Positions 1-5,728 of a DNA stretch of 5,728 nt are shown piece by piece. The notes beneath the pieces are model-generated. The model had not been told where the DNA came from. It was given only the letters and a program-made list of their open reading frames with translations, and searched no databases. Source of the DNA: Pseudomonadota bacterium (lineage in GTDB: Bacteria > Pseudomonadota > Alphaproteobacteria > Rhizobiales > Beijerinckiaceae); contig JAJXZN010000261.1 of the NCBI GenBank assembly GCA_021780015.1, positions 1 to 5,728 on the forward strand, given 5' to 3'. The translations under genes were made by a program, and so were the position numbers. Numbering within the stretch: the stretch's first letter is position 1; each line of letters starts with the position of its first letter.

Positions 1-1977
1 GTCGCAAAGCCACGCGTCGAGCTTGGCGAGCGCTTCCTCCTGCGGCACGTCGAGGGCGACGCCCCCCTCGCTCGCAAGCCCCGACTCGCTCGCCCGGGCG
101 AGAATGGTCTCGGCGATGAGCGCAGCGCGCTTCGGGTCCATCTGCTGCGCCGACGCATATTCGTCGAACAAGGCCTCAAATTCAGCGAGATCGCCGCCGA
201 CGCCGGCGGCCCCGAGCGGCGGCGTCAAATGGCCGACGATCACGGCGCCGGCACGGCGCTTGGCCTGCGCGGCCTCGCCGGGATTGTTGACGATGAACGG
301 ATAGATCAACGGCACCGGACCGAGCAGCGCTTCGGGCGCGCAAGCATCGGAGAGCGCCGTCGCCTTGCCAGGCAGCCATTCGAGCGTGCCATGCGTGCCG
401 AGCTGGATCATCGCATCGATCCGCTCGGCGTGCCGCAGCCACAGATAAAAGGCGACATAAAAATGCGACGGCGGCAGCCGCGCATCGTGATAGTCGCCCT
501 TGCGGTTCGCGACCGCGCCGCGATCGGGCTGGATCGCCACGATCAGCTTGCCGAGACGCAGGGCGCGGAAACGGAAGGCGTTCTGCGCGACATGCGAATC
601 CGCCTCGGGCGCGCCCCAGGCCGCATCGATCGCGTCGCGCAAGGATGCAGGCAATTCCTCAAAGACCGCGCGATAATCATCGAGCGAAAAAGCTTCCATG
701 GGCGCGGATTCTGCGAGGGCGCGAATGAACACGCCGCAATCGTCGGGCGTCGCGATGTCGTAGCCCGCCGCTTTGAGCTCCGCGGCAATTCCGGCGAGGC
801 TTGCCGGCGTATCGAGACCGACGGCATAGGCGGCTCGGCCAGCTTTGGCCGGATAATCGGACAGGATGCAAGCGAGCCGCCGGTCGTTGCGCGGCAGCCG
901 CCGCAATCGTGCCCAGGCCCAAGCCAAATCGGCGACGAAATCGATCCGCCCGTGGTCCGGCCGATGCATGATGCGGGTGAATTGCAGCGCCGGGCTGCGT
1001 TCGGTTTCTTCCTTGAAGGAAATCGGCCGCGTGATGATGCGCCCGTCGAGCTCCGGCAACACCACATTCATCGCGAGATCTGCCGCGCCAAGCCCACGCA
1101 TATCCGCGGCCCAGGCAGCGCGCGACGTGCTGGCATGAATCATCTGCAGGATGGGCGCATCAGCCGTTTCGAGCGGGCTTTGCGCTTGGTCCATGCGCGC
1201 CGCAAAAGCCGTCGAGTTGAGAATCACATCGGGTTTTTCGCGCGCGAGAAGCTCAATGAGCCAGGACGCCGCCTCGCTGTCCTTGAGGCTCGGCACATAG
1301 GCCGCAAGCACGCGCAGACCACGTGCGGCCAAAGCGTCGGCGACGGCCAGGATCGGTGCGACATCGCCGGCGAGAAGATAGGTGCGATAAAAAACAATGA
1401 TTGCGAGGGGCGCCTCGATCGCGCCCGCACGGCACGCGGCGGCGAAAAGCCCGAAGGCCGGCACGCCCTGCGGCGCCGGCGGCGGCTCCGTCGCCCCATC
1501 ACCACGCCGCGCGATCCAGGCGAAGAGATGCACAAGATTTCCGACACCGCCATTGTCGAAGGCGCCGGCGATCGCGCGCAGCATGTCGGCCGGCAGGGTC
1601 GAGAGTTCGTCGAGCCGCGGATCGGCGCGGCCATCGCCCGGTATGAGCGCGAGATCGAATTTCTGCCGGCGCGCCACCGCAGCCAATTCCTGCGCGCCAT
1701 AGCGCCAATAATCCAGCCCGCCGAGAAGCCGCACGAGCACGAAGCGCGCCTGCGCCACGACCGTTTCGATATAAAGATCGACCGAATAAGGATGGCGCAA
1801 CGAGGCCAGCGAAGCGAGGCGCACGTCGGCGTCTGCGTGACCTTCGAGCGCGGCTGCCACGAGCCCAAGGTCACTGTCGGAAAAAGACAGGAAGACGATT
1901 TTCCCGGGCGTCTGGCCGAGATCGACAGCGCTCTCCGCCTCGTCGATCGTCCGCGTTGTGGTGCGCAGAAGGTGCAT
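1..1977 (-). CDS. cobN: Cobaltochelatase large subunit CobN, N-terminal part (3' end outside window)
   Basis: This is the large subunit of the ATP-dependent cobaltochelatase CobNST, which inserts Co(II) into hydrogenobyrinate a,c-diamide in the aerobic B12 pathway. In the family CobN binds the corrin substrate, while CobS and CobT form the AAA+/Mg-chelatase-like motor; neither is visible here. The frame is open for 659 codons from the ATG at 1977 to the left edge. Family CobN is about 1100-1300 residues, so roughly half is seen. It starts MHLLRTTTRTIDEAE, as in known CobN proteins. Recognisable blocks are NSTAF (254-258), LPELDGR (307-313), AVGLDTPAS (385-393), the strongly conserved QLGTHGTLEWLPGK (525-538, with His529) and the PFIVNNPGEAAQAKRR segment that follows. 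There is no internal stop or frame break. The start lies 5 bases after the cobW stop and has no clear Shine-Dalgarno sequence, so translational coupling to cobW is likely. The identity is firm. Confidence 0.97.
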   Translation of the reverse strand, partial: MHLLRTTTRTIDEAESAVDLGQTPGKIVFLSFSDSDLGLVAAALEGHADADVRLASLASLRHPYSVDLYIETVVAQARFVLVRLLGGLDYWRYGAQELAAVARRQKFDLALIPGDGRADPRLDELSTLPADMLRAIAGAFDNGGVGNLVHLFAWIARRGDGATEPPPAPQGVPAFGLFAAACRAGAIEAPLAIIVFYRTYLLAGDVAPILAVADALAARGLRVLAAYVPSLKDSEAASWLIELLAREKPDVILNSTAFAARMDQAQSPLETADAPILQMIHASTSRAAWAADMRGLGAADLAMNVVLPELDGRIITRPISFKEETERSPALQFTRIMHRPDHGRIDFVADLAWAWARLRRLPRNDRRLACILSDYPAKAGRAAYAVGLDTPASLAGIAAELKAAGYDIATPDDCGVFIRALAESAPMEAFSLDDYRAVFEELPASLRDAIDAAWGAPEADSHVAQNAFRFRALRLGKLIVAIQPDRGAVANRKGDYHDARLPPSHFYVAFYLWLRHAERIDAMIQLGTHGTLEWLPGKATALSDACAPEALLGPVPLIYPFIVNNPGEAAQAKRRAGAVIVGHLTPPLGAAGVGGDLAEFEALFDEYASAQQMDPKRAALIAETILARASESGLASEGGVALDVPQEEALAKLDAWLCD

Positions 1978-1982
1978 CGAGA

Positions 1983-3020
1983 TTAGGCGACAGCCGCGGC
2001 GATCGCGGCGCGATCAAGACCCGTCTCGCCGATGACGACGAGCTGTCCGTGACGTGGTTCGTCTTTGCGCCACGGCCGGTCGAAATGCTGGCGGAAGCGG
2101 CGCCCGACGCCTTGTACCAGAAGCCGCATCGGCTTGTCGGCAACCGCAAAAAATCCTTTCATCCGCAGCACATCGTGCTGCTCGGCTATCGCGCTGAGCT
2201 TGGCGATAAACTGCTCCGGATCGGCGAGCGGGCCGACGTCGAGGACGAAACTTTCGAATTCGTCGTGGTCATGCTCCGGCTCGTCATCGTGATGCGACTT
2301 GCGCGCTTCGATATCGTCCTCGGCCGCCGCTTCCAGGCCGAGCAGCAGTTCGGGATCGACACGGCCTTCGCTTGTCAGGACGATCTTGACCGCGCGCGGC
2401 AAGAGAGCCCCGATCTGCGCGCGCGCCCGTGCCTTCTCGTCAGCAGACAGCAAGTCACTTTTGTTGAGCACAACCATATCGGCGCAAAGCAGCTGGTCCT
2501 CGAAGACTTCTTCGAGCGGATTGTCGTGATCGAGCGACGGATCGGCAGCGCGTTGTTGCGCGGCAAGCTCCGGATCGTCGGCGAACGTGCCGGAGAGAAC
2601 CGCGGCGCCGTCGACGACGGCGACCACCCCATCGACGGTCAGACGCGAACGGATCGTCGGCCAATCGAAGGCCTTCACCAAGGGTTTCGGCAGCGCCAAT
2701 CCCGAGGTTTCGATGATGATGTGATCAGGCCTCTCGCCCCGACTCAGCAAAGCCTCGATGGCAGGAACGAAATCATCCGCCACCGTGCAGCAGATGCAGC
2801 CATTGGCGAGCTCGATGATATTTTCTTCGGGACAGGATTCGACGCCGCAGCCGCGCAAAATCTCGCCATCGACGCCGACATCGCCGAATTCATTGATAAT
2901 CAGCGCCAGCCGGCGCCCGTGCGCTTGTTCAAGCAAATGACGGATCAGCGTTGTCTTGCCGGCGCCGAGAAAGCCGGTGACGATCGTCGTCGGAATCTTA
3001 TGGGTATCGGGCGCCGCCAT
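1983..3020 (-). CDS. cobW: CobW, GTP-dependent cobalt-delivery protein of the COG0523 family
   Basis: CobW is a cytosolic G3E-family P-loop GTPase of 345 residues, close to the usual family length. It is required for aerobic cobalamin synthesis and is thought to acquire Co(II) and supply CobN. The Walker A motif GFLGAGKTT is at residues 16-24, NEFGDVGVDG at 43-52, the metal-binding CxCC motif in NGCICC at 73-78, the IETSGL switch region at 103-108 and the guanine-specificity motif NKSD at 186-189. A His/Asp/Glu-rich stretch, SHHDDEPEHDHDE (242-254), precedes the C-terminal CobW_C domain. The ATG at 3020 is chosen because it has GGAG six bases upstream and places the P-loop near residue 16 as in homologues. 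A 38-codon longer reading from a TTG at 3134 would enter the 3' strand of the riboswitch P1 stem. It is the first gene downstream of the cobalamin riboswitch and is followed 5 bases later by cobN. Cobalt specificity, rather than zinc, is inferred from the neighbours. Confidence 0.96.
   Translation of the reverse strand: MAAPDTHKIPTTIVTGFLGAGKTTLIRHLLEQAHGRRLALIINEFGDVGVDGEILRGCGVESCPEENIIELANGCICCTVADDFVPAIEALLSRGERPDHIIIETSGLALPKPLVKAFDWPTIRSRLTVDGVVAVVDGAAVLSGTFADDPELAAQQRAADPSLDHDNPLEEVFEDQLLCADMVVLNKSDLLSADEKARARAQIGALLPRAVKIVLTSEGRVDPELLLGLEAAAEDDIEARKSHHDDEPEHDHDEFESFVLDVGPLADPEQFIAKLSAIAEQHDVLRMKGFFAVADKPMRLLVQGVGRRFRQHFDRPWRKDEPRHGQLVVIGETGLDRAAIAAAVA
2259..2297 (-). other. Histidine/acid-rich metal-binding stretch of CobW
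   Basis: These codons encode SHHDDEPEHDHDE (CobW residues 242-254), with four His and seven Asp/Glu in 13 residues. Such loops between the GTPase and C-terminal domains are common in COG0523 metallochaperones. They are thought to bind or buffer metal, separately from the CxCC site inside the GTPase domain. Confidence 0.75.
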
Positions 3021-3134
3021 CTCAAGCTCCGCTGCATTCTGCGGGGTGGAAGGACCGGCGCGCCCAATCGGGAGCGTAGCGCAGCAGGCTGCGGGATTCG
3101 CCCCGGGACACCCCGCCCGATGCGAAACGGTCAA
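3021..3134 (-). promoter_or_regulatory. Riboswitch expression platform / cobW leader
   Basis: This is the leader RNA between the riboswitch aptamer and the cobW ATG. Three structures can be read. First, a hairpin at 3103-3120 (stem TCGGG/CCCGG, loop CGGGGTGT) has a loop complementary to the CCCCCG of the aptamer L5, so it is a good candidate for the P13/L13 kissing-loop partner. Second, there is a small hairpin at 3080-3093 (CGCAG/CTGCG). Third, the cobW Shine-Dalgarno GCGGAG (3027-3032) can pair either with CCGC at 3041-3044 or, through GGAGC, with GCTCC at 3071-3075. No GC stem followed by a T run is present on this strand, so control of translation (or Rho-dependent termination) is more likely than an intrinsic terminator. 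The pairings were read by eye and not folded computationally. Confidence 0.6.
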
Positions 3135-3318
3135 TGCGCGACGGTAGGTCTCCTGGCTCGCGGCTCAACACATCGCCACCCGCCTTCCCAGATCGCGTGA
3201 TAGGATCCAGTGGCCTTAGGTGGCTGCTCGCCGCTCACAGTTGCGGGGGCAGCTGCGGCTTCGAGCAGGACGCTCCGACCGCATTCCCTGTTTCCCTTCC
3301 GAAGAAGGACCGTCCGCA
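3135..3318 (-). ncRNA. Cobalamin riboswitch (adenosylcobalamin-sensing aptamer)
   Basis: The full set of conserved blocks is present in order on the minus strand: GGGAATGCGGT (3278-3288), the P4/P5 segment with CCGCAACTGTGA (3235-3246), GCCACTGG (3207-3214), GGGAAGGC (3182-3189) and the B12 box AGCCAGGAGACCTACC (3143-3158). A closing P1 stem pairs TGCGGACGGT (3309-3318) with ACCGTCGCGCA (3135-3145), ten pairs with one bulged G. L5 carries CCCCCGC (3243-3249). The box ends TACC where TGCC is usual, but the changed base still pairs in P1 (T-A instead of T-G). It lies upstream of cobW-cobN and is expected to bind adenosylcobalamin and lower their expression when the vitamin is abundant. The family call is very secure; the exact 5' end depends on the transcription start. 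Confidence 0.95.
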
Positions 3319-3320
3319 AT

Positions 3321-3349
3321 ATCTTGCCATTGCGCGGCGGGCTTGTCAA
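3321..3349 (-). promoter_or_regulatory. Candidate promoter of the riboswitch-cobW-cobN transcript
   Basis: A perfect -35 hexamer TTGACA (3344-3349) is followed after 17 bases by CAAGAT (3321-3326), a three-of-six match to TATAAT. GATATT, shifted three bases downstream, is a better hexamer but gives a 20-base spacer. Initiation would fall at about 3313-3317, at the 5' edge of the riboswitch P1 stem, which fits well. The -35 is convincing; the -10 is weak. Confidence 0.45.
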
Positions 3350-3352
3350 AAC
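3324..3352 (+). promoter_or_regulatory. Weak candidate promoter of cobO-cobQ
   Basis: TTGCCA (3324-3329, five of six against TTGACA) is followed after 17 bases by CAAAAC (3347-3352, three of six against TATAAT). Initiation near 3359 would give a leader of about 27 bases to the cobO start. It overlaps the opposing cobW promoter candidate almost completely. The match is modest and could be chance in this short gap. Confidence 0.25.
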
Positions 3353-3374
3353 AACGCGTTTCGTCGCGCGCGTT

Positions 3375-3378
3375 GGAG
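3375..3378 (+). promoter_or_regulatory. Ribosome binding site of cobO
   Basis: GGAG ends seven bases before the ATG at 3386, an ideal distance, and supports that start. A second in-frame ATG follows immediately at 3389 and would be ten bases away, so the first is preferred. Confidence 0.6.
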
Positions 3379-3385
3379 ATAAGGC

Positions 3386-4009
3386 ATGATGATCGCGCAA
3401 GACGCGCCTGAAGACGACATGCGACATAAAGACAAGATGCGCAAACGCAAGGCCGCGCAGGATCGCGAGGTCGCGTCGAAGACGATCGAAAAGGGCCTGT
3501 TGATCGTCCACACCGGCCGCGGCAAGGGCAAATCGACGGCGGCCTTCGGCCTTTTGCTGCGCGCGCTCGGGCATGGCTTGCGCGTCGGGGTCGTACAATT
3601 CATCAAAGGCGCTTGGACCAGCGGCGAGCGCAAGGTGCTTGAGGCGCGTTTTGCCGACCTCGTCGCCTGGCATACGATGGGTGAAGGCTTTACCTGGGAA
3701 ACGCAGGATCGCGCCCGCGATATCGCCGCCGCCGAAGCCGCCTGGGCGAAAGCGAAAGCGCTGATGAACGACGCCACCATCAAACTTGTCGTGCTCGATG
3801 AATTGAACATCGCCTTGCGCTACGATTATCTGCCGGTCGAGTCCGTAGTCGAAACGCTGGCGCAGCGCCGGCCGGACCTGCATGTCATCGTCACCGGGCG
3901 CAACGCGCCGCCGGCCTTGATCGCTGCCGCCGATCTCGTAACCGAGATGACGCAGGTCAAGCATCATTTCGATGCCGGCGTCAAAGCCCAGGCCGGAATC
4001 GAGTTCTGA
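3386..4009 (+). CDS. cobO: Cob(I)yrinic acid a,c-diamide adenosyltransferase (CobA/CobO/BtuR type)
   Basis: This ATP:corrinoid adenosyltransferase transfers the adenosyl group of ATP to reduced cobalt in cob(I)yrinic acid a,c-diamide, forming the Co-C bond before the CobQ amidations; it can also serve salvage. The protein has 207 residues, typical of the family, and is cytosolic. The P-loop TGRGKGKST is at 43-51, QFIKGAW at 71-77, the family signature [14 protein letters not shown] at 99-112, the Walker B-like [15 protein letters not shown] at 134-148, TGRNAP at 170-175, and the conserved tail [17 protein letters not shown] at 191-207. The charged Lys/Arg-rich N-terminus (14-32) is normal for the CobO branch. 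The gene is divergent from cobW, and its TGA shares one base with the cobQ ATG (TGATG), so the two are almost certainly cotranscribed and translationally coupled. No riboswitch is visible on its own strand upstream. Confidence 0.97.
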   Translation: MMIAQDAPEDDMRHKDKMRKRKAAQDREVASKTIEKGLLIVHTGRGKGKSTAAFGLLLRALGHGLRVGVVQFIKGAWTSGERKVLEARFADLVAWHTMGEGFTWETQDRARDIAAAEAAWAKAKALMNDATIKLVVLDELNIALRYDYLPVESVVETLAQRRPDLHVIVTGRNAPPALIAAADLVTEMTQVKHHFDAGVKAQAGIEF

Positions 4010-5469
4010 TGGTGGCGCGGCGCCTGATGTTTCAGGGCACGGGCTCCGACGTCGGCAAATCGCTGATCGTCGCCGGCCTCGCCCGCGCCTATCGCAGGCG
4101 CGGCCTGTCGGTCATGCCGTTCAAACCACAGAACATGTCGAACAATGCCGCCGTGACGGCGGATGGCGGCGAGATCGGCCGCGCCCAGGCGTTGCAGGCG
4201 CGCGCCGCGGGCGTCGCGCCGAGCGCGCATATGAATCCAGTGTTGCTGAAACCGCAAAGCGAGATCGGCGCCCAGCTTGTCGTGCAAGGTCGGGTGATCG
4301 GCACGGCTAAGGCGCAAGAGTACCAAAGCTGGAAGCCGAAATTACGGGCCGCTGTGCTGGAGAGTTTCGCTGTCGTTGCCGCACAAGCCGATCTCGTTCT
4401 CGTGGAAGGCGCCGGCAGCCCGGCCGAAATCAACCTGCGCGCCAATGACATCGCCAATATGGGATTCGCGCGGGCGGCGGATTGCCCTGTGGTGCTGATC
4501 GGCGATATCGACCGCGGCGGCGTGATCGCGCAAGTCGCCGGCACGAAATTGGTGCTCGATCCCGACGATGCGGCTTTGATACGCGGCATCATCATCAACA
4601 AATTTCGCGGCGATGCCGCGCTGTTCGAAGCGGGGATGAAAGCGATCGAACAACATTCCGGCTGGCCAGCGCTCGGCCTTGTCCCCTATTTTGCCGACGC
4701 GGCGCTATTGCCCGCCGAAGATACAGTGCCGCGCCAGCGCTTCCTGCCGAGCGGCGAACGCCGGCCGCTCAAGATCGTAACGCCAGTGCTGCCGCATATC
4801 GCCAATTTCGACGATCTCGATCCGCTCGCCGCCGAGCCCGACGTCGCGCTGGTGATGATCCGGCACGGGACGCCCCTGCCCGCCGATGCGGATCTGATCA
4901 TCCTCCCCGGCTCGAAAGCGACGCGCGCCGATATGATGGCGCTCCTCGCCGAAGGCTGGGACATCGACATCAAGGCGCATGTCCGTCGCGGCAAAAGCGT
5001 GCTCGGCCTTTGCGGCGGCTTTCAATTGCTTGGCCGGCGGATCGCCGATCCTTATGGGATCGAAGGCGAGCCGGGCGAGACACCCGGCCTCGGCCTGCTC
5101 GACGTCGAAACGATTCTGGGCGGCGACAAGACTTTGCTCGCCATCGAAGGCCACGCAATCGTCAGTGATGCGCCGTTCAAAGGTTATGAAATGCATGTCG
5201 GGCGCACCTCAGGACCTGATTGCGCACGGCCGATGCACCGGCTCGTCGATGGCCGTAACGAGGGCGCCCGTTCGGCTGATGGCCGCGTCGCGGGCACTTA
5301 TATGCATGGGCTATTCAATGACGATAATCAGCGCCGCGCTTGGCTTGAAGCATTTGGCGCCGAATCGCGCCTCGCCTACGAAGACCAGGTCGAGCGGACG
5401 CTCGATAAATTGGCCGCGCATCTCGAGCGTTGCCTCGATCTCGACCGGCTGCTCAGCCTCGCCAAATGA
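4009..5469 (+). CDS. cobQ: Cobyric acid synthase, glutamine-hydrolysing
   Basis: CobQ amidates side chains b, d, e and g of adenosylcobyrinic acid a,c-diamide in four ATP- and glutamine-dependent steps, giving adenosylcobyric acid. The length of 486 residues matches the family (about 485). The N-terminal dethiobiotin-synthetase-like ATPase domain shows [10 protein letters not shown] (9-18), FKPQNMSNN (38-46), [13 protein letters not shown] (132-144), DIANMG (147-152) and GDIDRGGV (165-172). The C-terminal class I glutamine amidotransferase-like domain has LPGSK (299-303), the nucleophile elbow [10 protein letters not shown] (333-342, Cys335), KGYEMHVG (391-398) and the catalytic-His motif GTYMHGLF (429-436, His433). 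All expected active-site residues are present. The start is fixed by the TGATG overlap with cobO; the Shine-Dalgarno sequence is weak, as expected for coupled translation. The 3' end overlaps the convergent cobD by 17 bases. Confidence 0.98.
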   Translation: MVARRLMFQGTGSDVGKSLIVAGLARAYRRRGLSVMPFKPQNMSNNAAVTADGGEIGRAQALQARAAGVAPSAHMNPVLLKPQSEIGAQLVVQGRVIGTAKAQEYQSWKPKLRAAVLESFAVVAAQADLVLVEGAGSPAEINLRANDIANMGFARAADCPVVLIGDIDRGGVIAQVAGTKLVLDPDDAALIRGIIINKFRGDAALFEAGMKAIEQHSGWPALGLVPYFADAALLPAEDTVPRQRFLPSGERRPLKIVTPVLPHIANFDDLDPLAAEPDVALVMIRHGTPLPADADLIILPGSKATRADMMALLAEGWDIDIKAHVRRGKSVLGLCGGFQLLGRRIADPYGIEGEPGETPGLGLLDVETILGGDKTLLAIEGHAIVSDAPFKGYEMHVGRTSGPDCARPMHRLVDGRNEGARSADGRVAGTYMHGLFNDDNQRRAWLEAFGAESRLAYEDQVERTLDKLAAHLERCLDLDRLLSLAK

Positions 5470-5728
5470 TCAGCGCCAAGGCTGCATAAGCAATAATCTG
5501 TAACAGCGCGACGCGGCGGAAAAATTTCAGGGCGCGGCGGATATCCTGCGCGGTCGCAGCTGCGCGGCCGTTGCCCATGAAAGCGCCGTCGACGACGCTT
5601 TTGCCATAGAGCCGCGGTCCGCCGAGTTTGAGGCCGAGCGCCCCGGCCATGGCGGCCTCCGGCCAGCCCGCATTCGGCGATAAATGTTCCGGCGCATCAC
5701 GCCAAGCGGCTTGGCACGCGTCGCGGGC
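5453..5728 (-). CDS. cobD: Adenosylcobinamide-phosphate synthase CobD/CbiB, C-terminal part (5' end outside window)
   Basis: CobD (CbiB) is an integral membrane enzyme that joins adenosylcobyric acid to (R)-1-amino-2-propanol or its phosphate, giving adenosylcobinamide (phosphate), the step right after CobQ. Only the last 91 residues are visible, against roughly 310-330 in the family; the frame is open to the right edge. The family hallmark [26 protein letters not shown] is at visible residues 17-42 (contains PNAGW and GGPRLY), followed by [16 protein letters not shown] (52-67) and a hydrophobic C-terminal helix (73-89, VALLQ...LIIW) that should span the membrane. The first in-frame ATG inside this piece is an internal methionine of the conserved block, not a start. 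The stop TGA at 5453-5455 lies within the cobQ coding region. The name cbiB is used in other nomenclatures, and cobD means a different enzyme in Salmonella. Confidence 0.96.
   Translation of the reverse strand, partial: ARDACQAAWRDAPEHLSPNAGWPEAAMAGALGLKLGGPRLYGKSVVDGAFMGNGRAAATAQDIRRALKFFRRVALLQIIAYAALALIIWRG

Noticed and set aside
229..1986. Plus-strand 585-codon ORF as a gene
   Set aside because: It is Arg-rich with no recognisable motif and lies exactly opposite the clear CobN frame in the same codon register. It is a shadow of GC-rich coding sequence.
3021..3134. Longer cobW starting at the TTG at 3134
   Set aside because: The extra 38 residues do not resemble a CobW N-terminus, the start lies at the edge of the riboswitch P1 stem, and the ATG at 3020 has a good Shine-Dalgarno sequence.
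3021..3134. Intrinsic terminator in the riboswitch expression platform
   Set aside because: GC-rich hairpins exist, but none is followed by a T run on the minus strand.
1956..3200. Plus-strand 414-codon ORF as a gene
   Set aside because: It is antisense to cobW and runs into the riboswitch. The minus strand encodes an unmistakable CobW.
3131..3967. Minus-strand 278-codon ORF as a gene
   Set aside because: It is antisense to cobO and reads through the riboswitch. cobO on the plus strand has all family motifs.
5453..5650. A separate 65-residue membrane protein starting at 5650
   Set aside because: The frame continues upstream to the window edge with the CobD/CbiB block [13 protein letters not shown], and the ATG at 5650 is an internal codon of that block.
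1..5728. Mobile elements, CRISPR arrays, tRNA or rRNA genes, or an undescribed accessory system
   Set aside because: Apart from 3021-3385, the window is filled by five recognisable cobalamin genes. No inverted-repeat ends, repeat-spacer pattern, transposase or tRNA-like clover was seen.

Overview
The window is a compact piece of a cobalamin (vitamin B12) biosynthesis locus from a GC-rich proteobacterium. CobN (the aerobic, late-insertion cobaltochelatase), CobW, CobO, CobQ and CobD, together with the GC-biased codon use, point to an alphaproteobacterium. A member of the Hyphomicrobiales (for example near Beijerinckiaceae) is plausible, but that is an inference from style and gene content, not from a search.

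Layout. Positions 1-1977 (minus strand) hold the N-terminal 659 residues of cobN, which runs off the left edge. Five bases upstream of it is cobW (1983-3020, minus), so cobW-cobN form one transcription unit. The 365-base gap 3021-3385 is the regulatory hub. On the minus strand it holds a recognisable cobalamin riboswitch (about 3135-3318), followed by a roughly 115-base expression platform leading to the cobW Shine-Dalgarno sequence. A candidate promoter lies just upstream of the riboswitch, and a weaker overlapping candidate faces the other way. On the plus strand, cobO (3386-4009) and cobQ (4009-5469) are fused by a TGATG stop/start overlap. The last 91 residues of cobD/cbiB (5453-5728, minus) come in from the right edge, and its stop lies inside the 3' end of cobQ (17-base tail-to-tail overlap).

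How it works together. CobW is a GTP-dependent metal-binding protein thought to supply Co(II). CobN is the large subunit of the CobNST chelatase that inserts it into hydrogenobyrinate a,c-diamide. CobO adenosylates the cobalt, CobQ amidates four side chains to give adenosylcobyric acid, and CobD attaches the aminopropanol arm to give adenosylcobinamide (phosphate). The window therefore covers consecutive late steps of the aerobic pathway. The riboswitch should repress the cobalt-insertion arm (cobWN) when B12 is plentiful. No riboswitch is visible upstream of cobOQ within this window.

No unknown gene or new system is visible. The points worth a second look are regulatory and architectural: the riboswitch with a well-formed candidate L5-L13 kissing-loop partner and a distant start codon, the overlapping divergent promoter candidates, and the convergent gene overlap. 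The long open frames opposite cobN, cobW and cobO are shadows of these GC-rich genes.
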